Below are positions 38,946 to 50,450 of a stretch of 64,000 bases of DNA, one piece after another. The translations under genes were made by a program, and so were the position numbers. How positions within the stretch are numbered: position 1 is the first letter of the stretch; every line of letters begins with the position of its first letter. Under the pieces are notes generated by a model. It saw only the letters and a program-made list of their open reading frames with translations, was not told the origin of the DNA and searched no databases. Origin of the DNA: Talpa occidentalis (lineage: Eukaryota > Chordata > Mammalia > Eulipotyphla > Talpidae); contig NW_023604295.1 of NCBI RefSeq assembly GCF_014898055.3, positions 68,597,730-68,661,729 of the forward strand, read 5' to 3'.

Positions 38946-41224
38946 TGTACTAGTTTATCACAGTAAACACTTTCATATAATAAACACTATATACTTGACT
39001 GAATATTTGGTAAATAATACTCATTTTGTAAATGCTTTATATGCATTTGCTAATCAAGTTGTTTCAATGTGCACTGAAGGTAGGTTGAACTGTTGGTCAT
39101 CTCATAAGAAAATGAAGCTAAGACCAATGAGTAGCTCCCTCCAGTTTATACAAACATAAGTCATTCTATACAGGTTGATCCTCCCTGATCTTAACCACAC
39201 CTCAACAGATCTGTGTTTCCTTTTTTTTTCTTTTTAGACTACACTAGGGACTGGTATTTTCTGTCATCAATTTTGTGTTCACTATTGTCCCTCAAAATCA
39301 ACTCTTTTTCCCTCTGCCTGATTTGTAACAGGTCCCAAGACCTGCCTTGGGTCTAAATGATCTGCAAATTTTAAAACCTATCTAGTAAGTTTACTCATTC
39401 TGTACATAACCAAAGTATCAGCCAGTAAGCCAGTCTGTTTCTCCCCCATGCATTCCCCACTTTGTAACTGTCTCACTTCTTCATCTCCATATATTTTTCC
39501 TCTTTGACAAAGGAAAATACTATTTTAAAATATATTCCCTTGACTCATTTATTACAATATATCCTTATCAACATATTCCTTTCATCAATAAAACCTCACA
39601 AATATCCCCACAGACAATTTTATCAAGGGAAATTTGGAAAGTCTTACATATTTTGCAAATGAAAGAGTTGTGACTTTTTAATCTAAAGCAACCTTATAAA
39701 CACGGCAAGTGTAACGTGCATTATCTGTAAAAATGAGTGCTGAGAACATTACATAGATTTATATTTTCAAAATCTTGAATAGCAGGCTAATGAGTTTGAA
39801 CATAATGCTTGTGGTAATAAGAAAATATTTTGTGTTTGTAAGCAAGTAAGAATCAGACTCAGAATCAAGTTTTAGGAAGATATTTGTCAGTGTGTAAAAC
39901 TGAATAGATAAGAGAGAACTTAGAAGCAAAATGTCTCTAAGTCATAAAGTTGAGTCACAAGGTATATATAAAAGAGAATAAAAAACAATAAAGATATGCA
40001 TAATAAATACAATAACATTTGTGTTTATATTCTAATTTATAAATTTCTACCCTTGTGGGATCTCAAGTAGAGGGTACACATTAGATTACCTTATTTAATG
40101 CAAATGTAAATTTTGCTAAGTGGCAGAGATTACTTCATGAATCTAACCTGTATATACTTAATGATTTTTGTAAAATATTTTGGGATCTATTAAAAATTCT
40201 TTCAAAACAACCCCAGTTATAATGGTGGCATTTTGCTAGTCAAAAGAATAGTTTATTTCAATTTCTGAAAATTTAACCTTTCCTGATTCCTTTTATATTC
40301 TGTGCCTTTGGACCATAGATAATTTGTGGTAAACAAGATAATCAGAATTTTGCAAATGAGATGCCAAATAACTGAGATGTGTTATTTGAAAATGCTATCT
40401 GTGACATTTGCCTTTTTGTCTAATAAATATATAGCCTGGAAAATGTTATCAAATGCTTTCTATAATAAATAGAAAATTAGTGAGAGCATAGTTCATATAA
40501 CTAACACAAGCCATCACAGAAGAAGCTAATGTAGAACTAGAGAGGTGTAGTGGTTTGTGTTGGAGGATTGTGTAGGGGGAAACAATTACTTTTATAAGTG
40601 AAAAAGGGTTAACAACGAACACTACATTCAATGAAGTCTCTACCTGCTTGTGAAAGTATTTCTGTTCTATATCCAGTATATCTTAGTCAAAATGAAGATA
40701 TAAACAAAAATAGTGTAAGTCTTCAGAGTCTTCTGTATTCAATCTCTTCTACTATGATTATAATCAGTTAGAGGAGGGGGTATTATTCTATATTGGAATA
40801 AGTAGAAGTAAACAGAAAACTAATTATGTGCACTAGATGGTCCAAAAAGTAGCAAATGTATACAGTCCAGAATTTAGTCTCTCTAGGCACAAATTAATTC
40901 TGTTTAAAAGAGAGCAAAACAAGGAAGGGATCTCTTTAGGGACACATGTTTTTTAAGCTAAGTAAAGAATGGATTGTGTTATTCATTTGCATCTTAACTA
41001 GAACAAGAAGAAGTCTCAAGAAAGTAAAAGTCATTACCATAAAATGACCATTTAAACCCTTATTCAGATATAACAGATGAATCCAGACTTTATGTTATTT
41101 TAAAGGTATATAATGCATTTATTTTCAGCCATAATTAATCTAAGTGATCACATTACCCACACAATTTTAACACTGCAGTTTCCTTCCTTTCTTCCTTCTT
41201 TTCCTCTCAATTTCCCTCTCCCGT

Positions 41225-41400
41225 ACTCTTTTTTTTAATTTTTATTTTATATATTTTTTACATCATTGTTCATTTTTGTAGAATGTATGCATTTTCATCT
41301 TGGCAATCATTCCCTGCTCCCTCATTCTTTTCTTTTTTGCTCATAACATGGATTTTCATCCATGGTATATTTAACCACATATTGTTTTAAATGTTTTATG
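41225..41400 (-). mobile_element. L1 3' UTR fragment, antisense
   Basis: The complement of 41229-41310 carries GATGAAAATGCATACATTCT and a following AT-rich stretch, matching the 3' UTR variant at 9410-9470 (AATGAAAATGCATACATTGT). A short 5'-truncated copy. The boundary toward 41400 is uncertain. Confidence 0.65.
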
Positions 41401-41518
41401 ATGTACTTATGTAAATAGTTTTATAGAAAAGCATGGTGCTGTCACAAAACAGTAACCGTATATTAATGATAATGCATGATTTCACAATGAATTATATATG
41501 TCTACTGCACAGCACGCG

Positions 41519-41539
41519 TACACACACACACACACACAC
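41519..41539. repeat. (CA)n microsatellite
   Basis: About ten CA units after GCACGCG. Confidence 0.93.
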
Positions 41540-43058
41540 TTAAAATTTGGGTATTGTTTTATCCATGTTAGCAGCAGCACTATGCCACAGTATTAAACTA
41601 CTTCTCAGAAGACTAATTACTCTGAAAGATTTCACTAATCTGTCTCTGTTGTTTTTCATCTTCAATAAAGTTGATTTTTTATGTAATTTTGTCAATGTCA
41701 CATACAGAAAACAAATGTTTAGTTATTTTCATCTTTTCTATGTTTGTGCATAGTTCTTTCTGTTAGTACAGATACATTATTTCTACTGAGAATAAAATAA
41801 AACCTGACTTATATAATCTGTTCTCCTAAAAATTAAATCAGACAAAAAGTTATTGTTTCTAAGAGTACTGTGTACAAACAGGAAGATGGATGAGAATTTC
41901 CATGTATATATGAAAGAGTGCTTTTTTTTTTTTACTGTCAGTTGCAAAATATGCTGTTACCTATATTGTTATATTTCTTGGTATTTGCAGTTTGCAATGA
42001 AGTCTACTTTACATTTTGCTACTTTTCCAGTTTAAAAAAAAAAAAAACTCTTCTATCATAGTGGCAGTAAAATTTATGATTAATATTTCATAAAGAAAAG
42101 AATATTGCTGCAATATATTTTATAGGCTGAGTTCCTCTGAATGGTATATCAGAGGGTTACAGTGTTAAAACATCTACCCCTAGAAATATAATTCCTCCTA
42201 CTATTTTTTTTTATGATGTTTTGGGCACTATATTCTCAAACCTTATGTCTCATCAAACTTTCTTTTTCATAATATCACAGGATGAGGATGTTTATTTCAG
42301 GTGTAGTCATAAGATTTTATGATTGCAAAGGTATATACTTACTGTTGTAATTCATCACAGAAGACAATGGTAATTCTTTTGTGTTGGGATTCCAAAATTC
42401 TAAATGTTTTTCTATTTAGGCCAGTTGTGTTTATTCATGATAGAAACATTGTAAAACAATGAGGAAATCCAAAATTTATGTTTCATACATTCTATACTAA
42501 TCCCTTCCTTTTATTTCATTTTCCAATTCTTTCTATTTTCCTCCACTTGCATCTATGGAAATTTCAACATCCAGAATATAAGTCATGTGCATTGATGTGG
42601 AACCATGATCTGCTGTTTCCGGGAGCAATCACTGAGATGCTTCAGTCATTATTTTTAGGTATTTATGAAGACCAGCCCCAATTTGCTTAATTTGCTCTAA
42701 ATTTGATGTATACTGCTGCTACTTGTTTCTCCACTACTTGTTTTATCTCTGGGGAATGTTCTCTATCCCTAAAGGAACAATCAGCATTATCATCAGTTAG
42801 TTTTAATTAACTTAACATATTTGAATGATGGTATGCTAGATGCTAGGAAAAATACTTTAAATAGATCTGTCTTTGCCTTCTAGCTACTTACATATTAACC
42901 ATGATAGAATGAGTTGTTATTTTTAATTGGACAGTAATATAAAATTTTTCATGTAAAACTTCCTGAAAAATTAGCCAATTTAATTGTCTTCCTCCATGAA
43001 GTTTGCTTATAACACACATTGAAATGTGTGTTATATATGATCTAAAAATATCCAGAAA

Positions 43059-43333
43059 GGGCCTGCCTGGTGGTGCAAGGGGTTGGGCACATCACTGTGA
43101 AGCTATCCGAAGCCTCTGCAGCACAACTTTGATCCCCGGCCGGCCAGCAAGCTACCCACATGGCACAGCAGACCTCTCCTGTCTCGCCCTGCTGCTCCCC
43201 TTGGCAGTGTATTTCAATTAATCTGCCTGTTCTGTTTTCCACTCTGGTGAATCCTCTCACCCCTGCAACTTTGGTCTGTACCCCAGTTCTTGTATGCATA
43301 AATAAATAAATATTTTTAAAAAGTTTTAAAAAA
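43059..43333 (+). repeat. tRNA-derived SINE, diverged type
   Basis: Plus-strand copy starting GGGCCTGCCTGGTGGTGCAA. ATCCAGAAA at 43050-43058 and 43334-43342 is the target-site duplication. It ends in (AATA)n and an A-rich tail. Confidence 0.91.
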
Positions 43334-43819
43334 ATCCAGAAAATAGAAGAGTCCCATTCTGGATTCCCAAGAAGATGAAATGCCTTTGGCAGCTAATAAC
43401 TGATAATGACAGCTATGCTGAAATATTCTCAACAAACAAAAACACTCTCTAGAATTCTAAACAATAATCTGATAAAGTCACTCTGTTACTGCGGTGTGGA
43501 ATAAGACAAAGGCAAGTCTATTCCAGGACAGGTGTGAAACAAGAGAGACCAGTATACTCAGCAGCCAAAACAATTAGCATTATTCACTACTGCAGCTTCA
43601 TAATAGCAAATGTAGTGCTGTTTTAATATTTGTGCTTTCTAGGTAAAAGCTACCAACATAGACATCATTGGATTGCCACCAATCCTGATATCATCTAATC
43701 CAGAAATCTCTTTAAAATATTTGGGAAAGCACATTCTATAACAAGTTTCTCCTAACTTGCTTACTTATACGCAGGGATTCACCTGGCATGGTTTCTCCTT
43801 CAAAAAACTAAATAAGCCT

Positions 43820-44081
43820 GGGCCTCCCCGGTGGCACAGCCGTTAGCGCTGGGTTGGGAAGCTGCCCGTAGACTCTGCAGCGCCAATTTGATCCCCGGCC
43901 ACTGGCAAGGGTCCCACATGGCACGCAGACCTCTCCTGCCGCCCGCTGCTCCCCTCAGCAGTGTATTTGGTCAGTCTGCCTGTTCTGTTCTCCGCTCTGG
44001 CTCTGGTGAATTCTCTCACCCTCATGCGCTTCTGACTGTACCCAGTGCTTGTATAAATAAAGAAATAAATCTTTAAAAAAA
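43820..44081 (+). repeat. tRNA-derived SINE, CpG-rich type
   Basis: Plus-strand copy starting GGGCCTCCCCGGTGGCACAG. The 18-base repeat AAAAAACTAAATAAGCCT at 43802-43819 and 44082-44099 is an exact target-site duplication, the longest in the window. This points to a recent insertion. Confidence 0.94.
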
Positions 44082-44359
44082 AAAAAACTAAATAAGCCTA
44101 ATTTTGCAGTACTAATGATAGGTTTCTGGTGACCTTTGGATGGTGATTCCAACTTTCCTTATGAATTAATTTCTATTATATTTTGAAAATTACAGTTAAA
44201 TTAGTAATCAAATATTTTTAAATAGTTTTGCTTGAATCTGTATGTAAGTGAAAAAAATTTAAGTTAAGACTATTGGTTTGGGCTCTCTCAACATGTCAAA
44301 TTATATAACATTCCATGTTTTGAAAGACATATTGATGAAATATCAATAAGAAGAAATAG

Positions 44360-44700
44360 AAAAGGGAAGGTACTGGAGACTGCATGTTAGTGCCCCCTCC
44401 TTTCTTCACATGTTGAAACCTAATCCTCAGTGATAGTTTTAGAAAGTTGGACTTTTGGAAAGTCAATTAGGATTAGTGCCCTTACAAACAAAATCCCAGA
44501 GAGCTCCCTTAGGCCATGTAACCATGTGTGGACATGGAGAAAAGACGTCCATTCATCCATCCATCCATGAGCCAAGACATAGGCTTTCACCAGACATTGA
44601 ATGTACCTGCTCTACGTATCTGCAGAGCTATGAAAAACAAATGCCTACAATGAGTCATCCAGCCTTTTTATTATAGCAGTCAGAATTAACTAAAACAAAA
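44360..44700 (+). repeat. Old interspersed repeat, family not named
   Basis: CACATGTTGAAACCTAATCC, AATTAGGATTAGTGCCCTTA, AGAGAGCTCCCTTAGGCCAT, ATGTGTGGACATGGAGAA, TTCACCAGACATTGAATG and TTATAGCAGTCAGAATTAAC follow a common placental repeat consensus in order. A (CATC)n run at 44550-44569 lies inside. I cannot name the family with confidence. Confidence 0.6.
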
Positions 44701-45369
44701 GGCAACTGACTTTTATTGAAAGCCATGTACTTGACTTGAGTTGTGTAATTTGTACTAACTGGAATTACTTTTCTAGTTTATAGTCAAAGCTCAAAGAGTA
44801 TCAGTAATGGTCCCAAACTCTCAATGTAGATAAATATTGAAATTTGGAAATAATTTCTGTTTTGGCTCTAATCTAATCTAATAATCAGCTTCAATGAAAA
44901 CATGAGAATACCCAGATAAGAGATTTTTAAAATTATAAAAATTTAAGTAATAAATTAAAAATAATTAAAACATATGAACAATAATTTAAAATCATAATTA
45001 TATTGCTCTCTTACATAATCTTATGCCCCAAATAATGTCTGTTATATAGCAGGCACTAAATAAGTTCTCATGGGATAAATTAATGAGAACATAATAAAAT
45101 GAGACACATGAAGAAGAACAGTACTTAGAGTTAACTTTTTGGGATTTAATTAATTTTGCATCATGCACAAAATCTAAATTTAAGCTATACCTATATCGCA
45201 GACAATGAAAACAAACAAATACTTTCCTATAATTGAAGTTGTTCTGCTCTTTTCTGTTTTATCTTAATATGTTTCAGTTAATTCATTTTCATTTTGATAA
45301 TTAATTCCAGATTACCTACTATACTTCAAGGACCTGGTTACCTATTAAAAAATGCCATTATTACAAGTC

Positions 45370-45545
45370 CACCATTGAAAGTTATGTGAGCTTGGCCAAG
45401 TGACTAAATCAACATAATTTTCAGTGTCTTTACCTGCAAATTGTGACTAAGGAGAGAAATTCCTCATCAGGCTATTGTTCTGACACTGTAACATGCAATC
45501 ACACGAGAATAAGGTAATTCTAGCAAAGCATTTAACACTGCCCCT
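45370..45545 (+). repeat. MIR-like fragment
   Basis: GTGAGCTTGGCCAAGTGACT, TTTACCTGCAAATTGTGACT and GCAAAGCATTTAACACTG give the MIR word order (loss of one or more internal blocks). Confidence 0.6.
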
Positions 45546-46081
45546 TGTCTATAGAAGTTATCCAATTAACATGATTTTATCATTTATAAATGATGAGGTT
45601 GGTTTAGAAAACAATGGATACATCCCTGCATTAATATAGACTTGGTATATCTCATTTAGAAGATTAAAAAAAATAGATTAACCTTAAAAGCACAGATGGG
45701 AAGCCACCTCTACATGTAAAAATATACAATAATAGTCTTCAAAGGCCTTCTCAGATTCCCAGACATCAAAGATTCTGCCAAAATTACCACTCTTTCACCA
45801 TCACCAGCATGCATATAAATACATCAAATCTCTGACTTGAAGGTAATTAGGCATTTTAACCTTATGATATTGCCTGTATTATTTTTTCCGCCGTGTAGAT
45901 GATATTCAGGCAAGGACTACTTTCTTTTGAAGGTGATCAATATTAATAAACGCAGTTTTAGTTCTTTGTTTAAGATTTGGCTCCATATTTGATGTAACCT
46001 CAGGTAATTTTGAAATTATTTTAAATGTAGAGGAAGGGATTGGGAGAGGAGATACAGGGCGAGGGAGTAGCGTTTACTTAC

Positions 46082-46252
46082 AGTGAATTTCTAGCACCTG
46101 CATCGCCACCTGAGGGGTGGCATTGAGGGATTCATGGTCTACTTTGCAGATGACTGCCACGCCGTCATCGCTGCGGTCCACTCGGAAATCCAGCGTGCTG
46201 CTGACGGTGAACGTCTTGCGATTTGCATCTTCTTCTTTTAAATATTTTACAT
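46082..46252 (-). CDS. CADM2: CADM2 exon C: second half of Ig domain 2
   Basis: This 171-base exon reads (D)VKYLKEEDANRKTFTVSS, then TLDFRVDRSDDGVAVICKVD, then HESLNATPQVAMQVLEIH(Y). The acceptor is TTTTCAG above 46252 and the donor GTAAGTAA below 46082. It supplies the second Cys of Ig2 (in VICK). The usual D-x-G-x-Y-x-C motif is altered here to DDGVAVIC, with Ala in place of Tyr. NAT is a potential N-glycosylation site. The exon is GC-richer than the surrounding intron. The codon after VIC encodes Lys; I recall Arg at this place in the human protein, so this may be a conservative lineage change. Confidence 0.96.
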
Positions 46253-49200
46253 CTGAAAATAAAATGTAGCCTCTAAAATTATCTGACATTCTCTTTCAAA
46301 ATGTAACAGGTTTTATTTACTTTCGACACATACTGGAAGCACCTCACAATTTTTATCAATTATTAATTAAATATTAATTTAACATTTAATTTATTTGTAT
46401 TTGAGCAAGTAACAATTTGACTGAGTCTAAAAACCTTTCAAAAGTTATATATAGAAGTATAAAAAAAATCAGGGCACAATGTCTTTATTCCCTTAGTGCA
46501 AGAGGATTTTTACATTCTATTTGAAAAATCTGGTCATTTTACAATACTAGTCTCCCTTCTTAAGATTTAAGTTTTGCTAAAAGATAATTTTAATTCTCAA
46601 CCACAAATATGGCTGCGAAGAGCAAATTCACAATTACCTGGTTATGTCAAAAGAAAGTACAATGTGCATGAACTATGATTTATAACATGAAAAAAGTAAG
46701 ATGAACATTTAAACCACTAAAGATGAGAAGGTTGTCATCTTTGGTAAAGAAAAGGACAATGATCTGAATAGCTTGAAATTTTAAATATATATATTTGCAG
46801 TGAAATTTACATGGAGATAAATGCTTTTCACTTGGATGAGGATTCTATTTCAGCATGAATGAGAATACATTTCTCAAGATGTGAATTCTCTTATCAATAT
46901 TTAAACTTATTGTGCATGATTCAGATTTAGCATTAAATAGTACACTTAGGGATTATTTGTTCCCTGTAGAAAAGAGGTTTAATAACATTTTCACTTAATT
47001 TGAAAATTTTCAAGTCTAAAGTAGCTGATAAAGAGAGCAATTTTAGTGGATTAGAAATCAAAATGATAGGCTAGGTTAAGATATCATTATAACAAGAGCT
47101 TCAATAGAGTTGAGGATAAAAACTATTTCATTTTCTTAAACTTTCACTTCAAATGAACAATGATATTTTCAGAAAAGAATCCCTTTGCATAAAACACATA
47201 AAGTATTTGATTTTACTGTGCATTAAATTATTTATTTTAAAAACATTTAAAAATATGTTATTGCAAGCTGACCATAGAATTGAGGCTTGCAGCAAAAGGG
47301 GGTGGGTTGGGAGGGAAGGACACAGGGGATTAGAGTAAATACATATCTTAGTAAAAGAACAAAGTGATAAGCCATAGTAGTCAAGAAAATGGAAAAAAAC
47401 AAACAAACAAAATAATAGATCTGCACCGGGAAGAATAAAAATTATTTATTTATGTTTACTGCATCTAGTTCCCAACTTTTGGTCATTGATCTCCAGCTTT
47501 TGTGTTCTCATATATTCAGAGATTAGACTAACGACATCCCCACTTATTCAGGAGAATGATAAGATGATTTACAAAAGAGAACCACTACATAGAAAAATGA
47601 TGGCCTATTGACAACTACCCCTAAATTATACACATCAACATGGAGTAAATCTACTTACTGGAATGAAAGAAATACTTTAACTGACTATTATTTTAATTAA
47701 TTCAAAACAAACATTACAAATGGCTGATATATGAAACACTGTCCTGGATTCTGAGTACGAAAATCATAAAGAACTAAAAAAACTAAGAATGTCTCTAGAG
47801 AAAAGGGAGATATGAGGAAGAGAAAGACTTGAAGAAAAAAGAAAAAAATGGTAAAAAGAAGAAAGAGAGAATCAAACAAAAATTCTAAATTATCCTTTCT
47901 TTTATGAATGTGAATTATATTGAACCTTGTGAATATCCTAGTGGGTAATTAGAATTTTAAGATGATATGTTGCTCAGAAAACAAGATAACCTGTTGAAAG
48001 ATAATCAACAAAACTATGGTAGTACATGGTACAGAGAAACATTGTAACATATTCCGGAAGCTAATTTTCAACACAGATGTTTTACTGATGCAAATGATTC
48101 ATTTTCACAATAGAGATGAGAGACAGGTTGATTTTTCTTACATGTGCTGAATGCTACAGGATTCCACAAAATAAATTGTTGATGACTAGAAAATTGCATC
48201 ATCATAGATGTTTCAAGGGAGTAACACTTGCCTACTGCTTATAGAGCTCTCAGAAATGAATATTTTTATTTCCTTCTGAGTTTACTATAGTGCATGGCCT
48301 TGAAAAAAATTCCTCTTTTATCATCTTTTGGGCCTGAACTAAAACTTTTTAAGGAAAGCATAGAAAAAACCTTTCCATCTTTACTGGAAAAAAGAAGCAA
48401 TATAATCTACACAAATATAGTGACTACCCAGTCATCAGGCTGAGAGTCAGGTAATACTTTCTATATTTTTTCAATTAAATGATGTAATCTTTTTGATTCA
48501 GCCTAATGCACATAATATAAAACCTTCTTAGAAGAGGTTACAAGTGAAAGTTCATACCTTTGGTTAATGGCACTAAGGTTCACTAAACTTTCTCTTAAAA
48601 AATGCGAAGAGGTTATTTTAAGGTTCTCCTGACCATTGCCAAGTGAAAGAAACCAAGTGATAGAAGCATGAGAGCACCTACTTAAAAACATAAAGGTTAT
48701 TCTCTGGGTATAAACAGTTCACTGATTGACGGGCTCGTAAGTTAGTGGGCCTATACAATAACTTGTTGGTCCCATAAAGACCAGTCTCCTCTTACTTATT
48801 TTCCAATATGAAATCTTGGCGATGGGGAATTAAAGGAGAAATATGATTTTACTGAGATTATTTTATAGTAGTACAGAGTTGGGTCATAAAGTTTGAAGTG
48901 TATTCTTTGTCTGTTATTAGATACCCATTATTCTTATATTGTCTTTCCTCATGGAGTAGACAATTCTCAAAGTGATTCTTCATTTTTTTAAAATTCATAT
49001 TTCTTTTTCTTATTCCACCTGGATTTTTGCGCATTATCATCTCTGAGGTCACAGATTCAATGTTCATTTTGTACTATTCTACTTCCAGTTTTCTTCAGAA
49101 TTTTTAATCTCCTCTATTAGTTTTTTTTACATTCTGCATCTCTATTATTTTCTTTTTTTAGGCTTAAGTTTTAATATTCTGTTGTTAATTTTATTTCTCA

Positions 49201-49464
49201 GGACATATATTCATTTTTCTGCACTTTCTTAGATATTTTTAAATAGCTTTCCTATGTTTTCTTTCTTTTCAATGAATATCTTTTTCATGGCAATTTTGAA
49301 CTCTGTATCTGATAGGAAGAAATTATGTACCATGGCTTGTGGTTGGGTTCTAGAGATCTGTTCTCTCAGTTCCCAAGGGGTCAAGTTTTCATTTGTTGCA
49401 ATTTTTTCCTTCTTCCCATTATTTTTATATATATATATAAATATATAGAGAGGTATATATTGAG

Positions 49465-49498
49465 GTATATATATGAGATATATATCTCATATATATAC
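49465..49498. repeat. Perfect 34-base palindrome
   Basis: An AT-rich sequence with GAG/CTC arms (GTATATATATGAGATAT to the centre) equal to its own reverse complement over all 34 bases. It lies next to a (TA)n run within the inverted L1. Confidence 0.92.

Positions 49499-49501
<3 letters not shown>

Positions 49502-49542
<41 letters not shown>
49502..49542. repeat. (TA)n microsatellite
   Basis: About twenty uninterrupted TA units, the longest AT dinucleotide run in the window. Confidence 0.95.
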
Positions 49543-49543
<1 letters not shown>

Positions 49544-50329
49544 CACTTTTCCAGTTTTCCGGTAGATGGTGCTGTGTGACAGAGAGAACAATTCTTTATC
49601 GGGGCTTTTTTTGGGTAGGGAAGGTCCCTATAGGGGCCCATTGCTAGTAAACTTAGTGAATATGGGTATGGCTTGTGCCTGTGTTACTGCTGCTAGCCCC
49701 CCTCTCTGAATTTCAGGCTCAGCTCTCTGCAGATTGTGGGCTGAGCTTTTAGTGGTCCCTGGCATATTTAAGTGTGACTTCACTGTATCTCCTCAGCACC
49801 CATATTGGCCTTTCCTTAGGGGAAGTAGGTGGGGGCAGTCACATCTTTCTGAGCTTTGTCTTCCTCACTGTCTTCCTGGCATGAGGCCCTGTTTACCTGG
49901 CTCACTCCAACACCTGTGTCCATAAATCTAATCTTCCATGATTAGATTCACAACAAGCAGTTTTGCCCTGCAGTTTTAGCGCAGAAGCTTCTCTTCCATA
50001 CATACTTTTGTTTCCCCAGACTTGAGTTTCTTCGGTGTAACCTTTGTTGTACACATCAGCAATGCGCCCTGATGTCCAAGAGGCACCCCTTTTGCCCCAC
50101 AGGAAGGGATTCTCCAGGTCCAGGGCACATCTGGATTTCTCCCAGTCATTCTCTTTGCAGGGGAGTATGGAGCTTCCACTAATGCCATCTTCCCTGAGTC
50201 TTTTCTCCCAAAATTTCTTAAACATTTCCACGTCAAGGTTCTTGTTTTCTCCATTTGGATCTTAACTCAAGCCCCATAGAATGTTGAGTAATTGGGAGTC
50301 ATTGCAATACTAATAATTTATTACTAATT

Positions 50330-50450
50330 AAAATTGATTAGCCTTCTTTCAAATTGCTGTCTTTTTATCTGAGCATATGGGATCCTATGCCTCTGAATCA
50401 CATACAGTGTTGTAAACTAATTTTACCTCAATTAAAAATACTTAATAAAA
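50330..50450 (+). mobile_element. L1 3' end, sense, joined to an inverted L1 5' part
   Basis: Short plus-strand 3' UTR ending TGTTGTAAACTAATTTTACC followed by TCAATTAAAAATAC and an A/T-rich tail. This resembles the TTGTAAACCAATGTTACTTC terminus seen at 29106. It directly follows the inverted L1 5' segment. Confidence 0.6.

Larger units (their letters stand above)
31348..46081 (-). other. CADM2: CADM2 intron between exons C and D
   Basis: A 14.7-kb intron with six SINE copies: four on the minus strand clustered at 33593-36438 and two on the plus strand at 43059-44087. It also has L2-like sequence at 34520-35345 and 38840-38945, an antisense L1 3' end near 41225-41400, a MIR-like piece near 45370-45545 and unnamed old repeats at 33000-33480 and 44360-44700. 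AT-rich simple sequence occurs around 32280-32410. The stretch 36440-38830 is AT-rich with no feature I recognise. Confidence 0.8.
48860..50290 (-). mobile_element. L1 5' UTR and ORF1 region, inverted
   Basis: Reading the minus strand gives a 5'-UTR-like segment (CAGGGAAGATGGCATTAG near 50190) followed by ORF1-like words (GCCATGAAAAAGATATTCAT, GAATTGTCTACTCCATGAG, AATAATGGGTATCTAATAAC). GC content is higher than in flanking intron at 49560-50250, so spurious open frames appear on both strands. A (TA)n expansion interrupts it at 49425-49542. No complete ORF1 survives. Confidence 0.75.

Noticed and set aside
49325..49641. Tyr/Ile-rich frames around 49.3-49.6 kb
   Set aside because: Produced by the (TA)n run and palindrome. 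No coding support.
49902..50254. Two minus-strand frames of 92 and 109 residues as a novel gene
   Set aside because: They overlap in different frames within the L1 5' region, whose higher GC content lowers stop frequency. Neither continues as a known domain.
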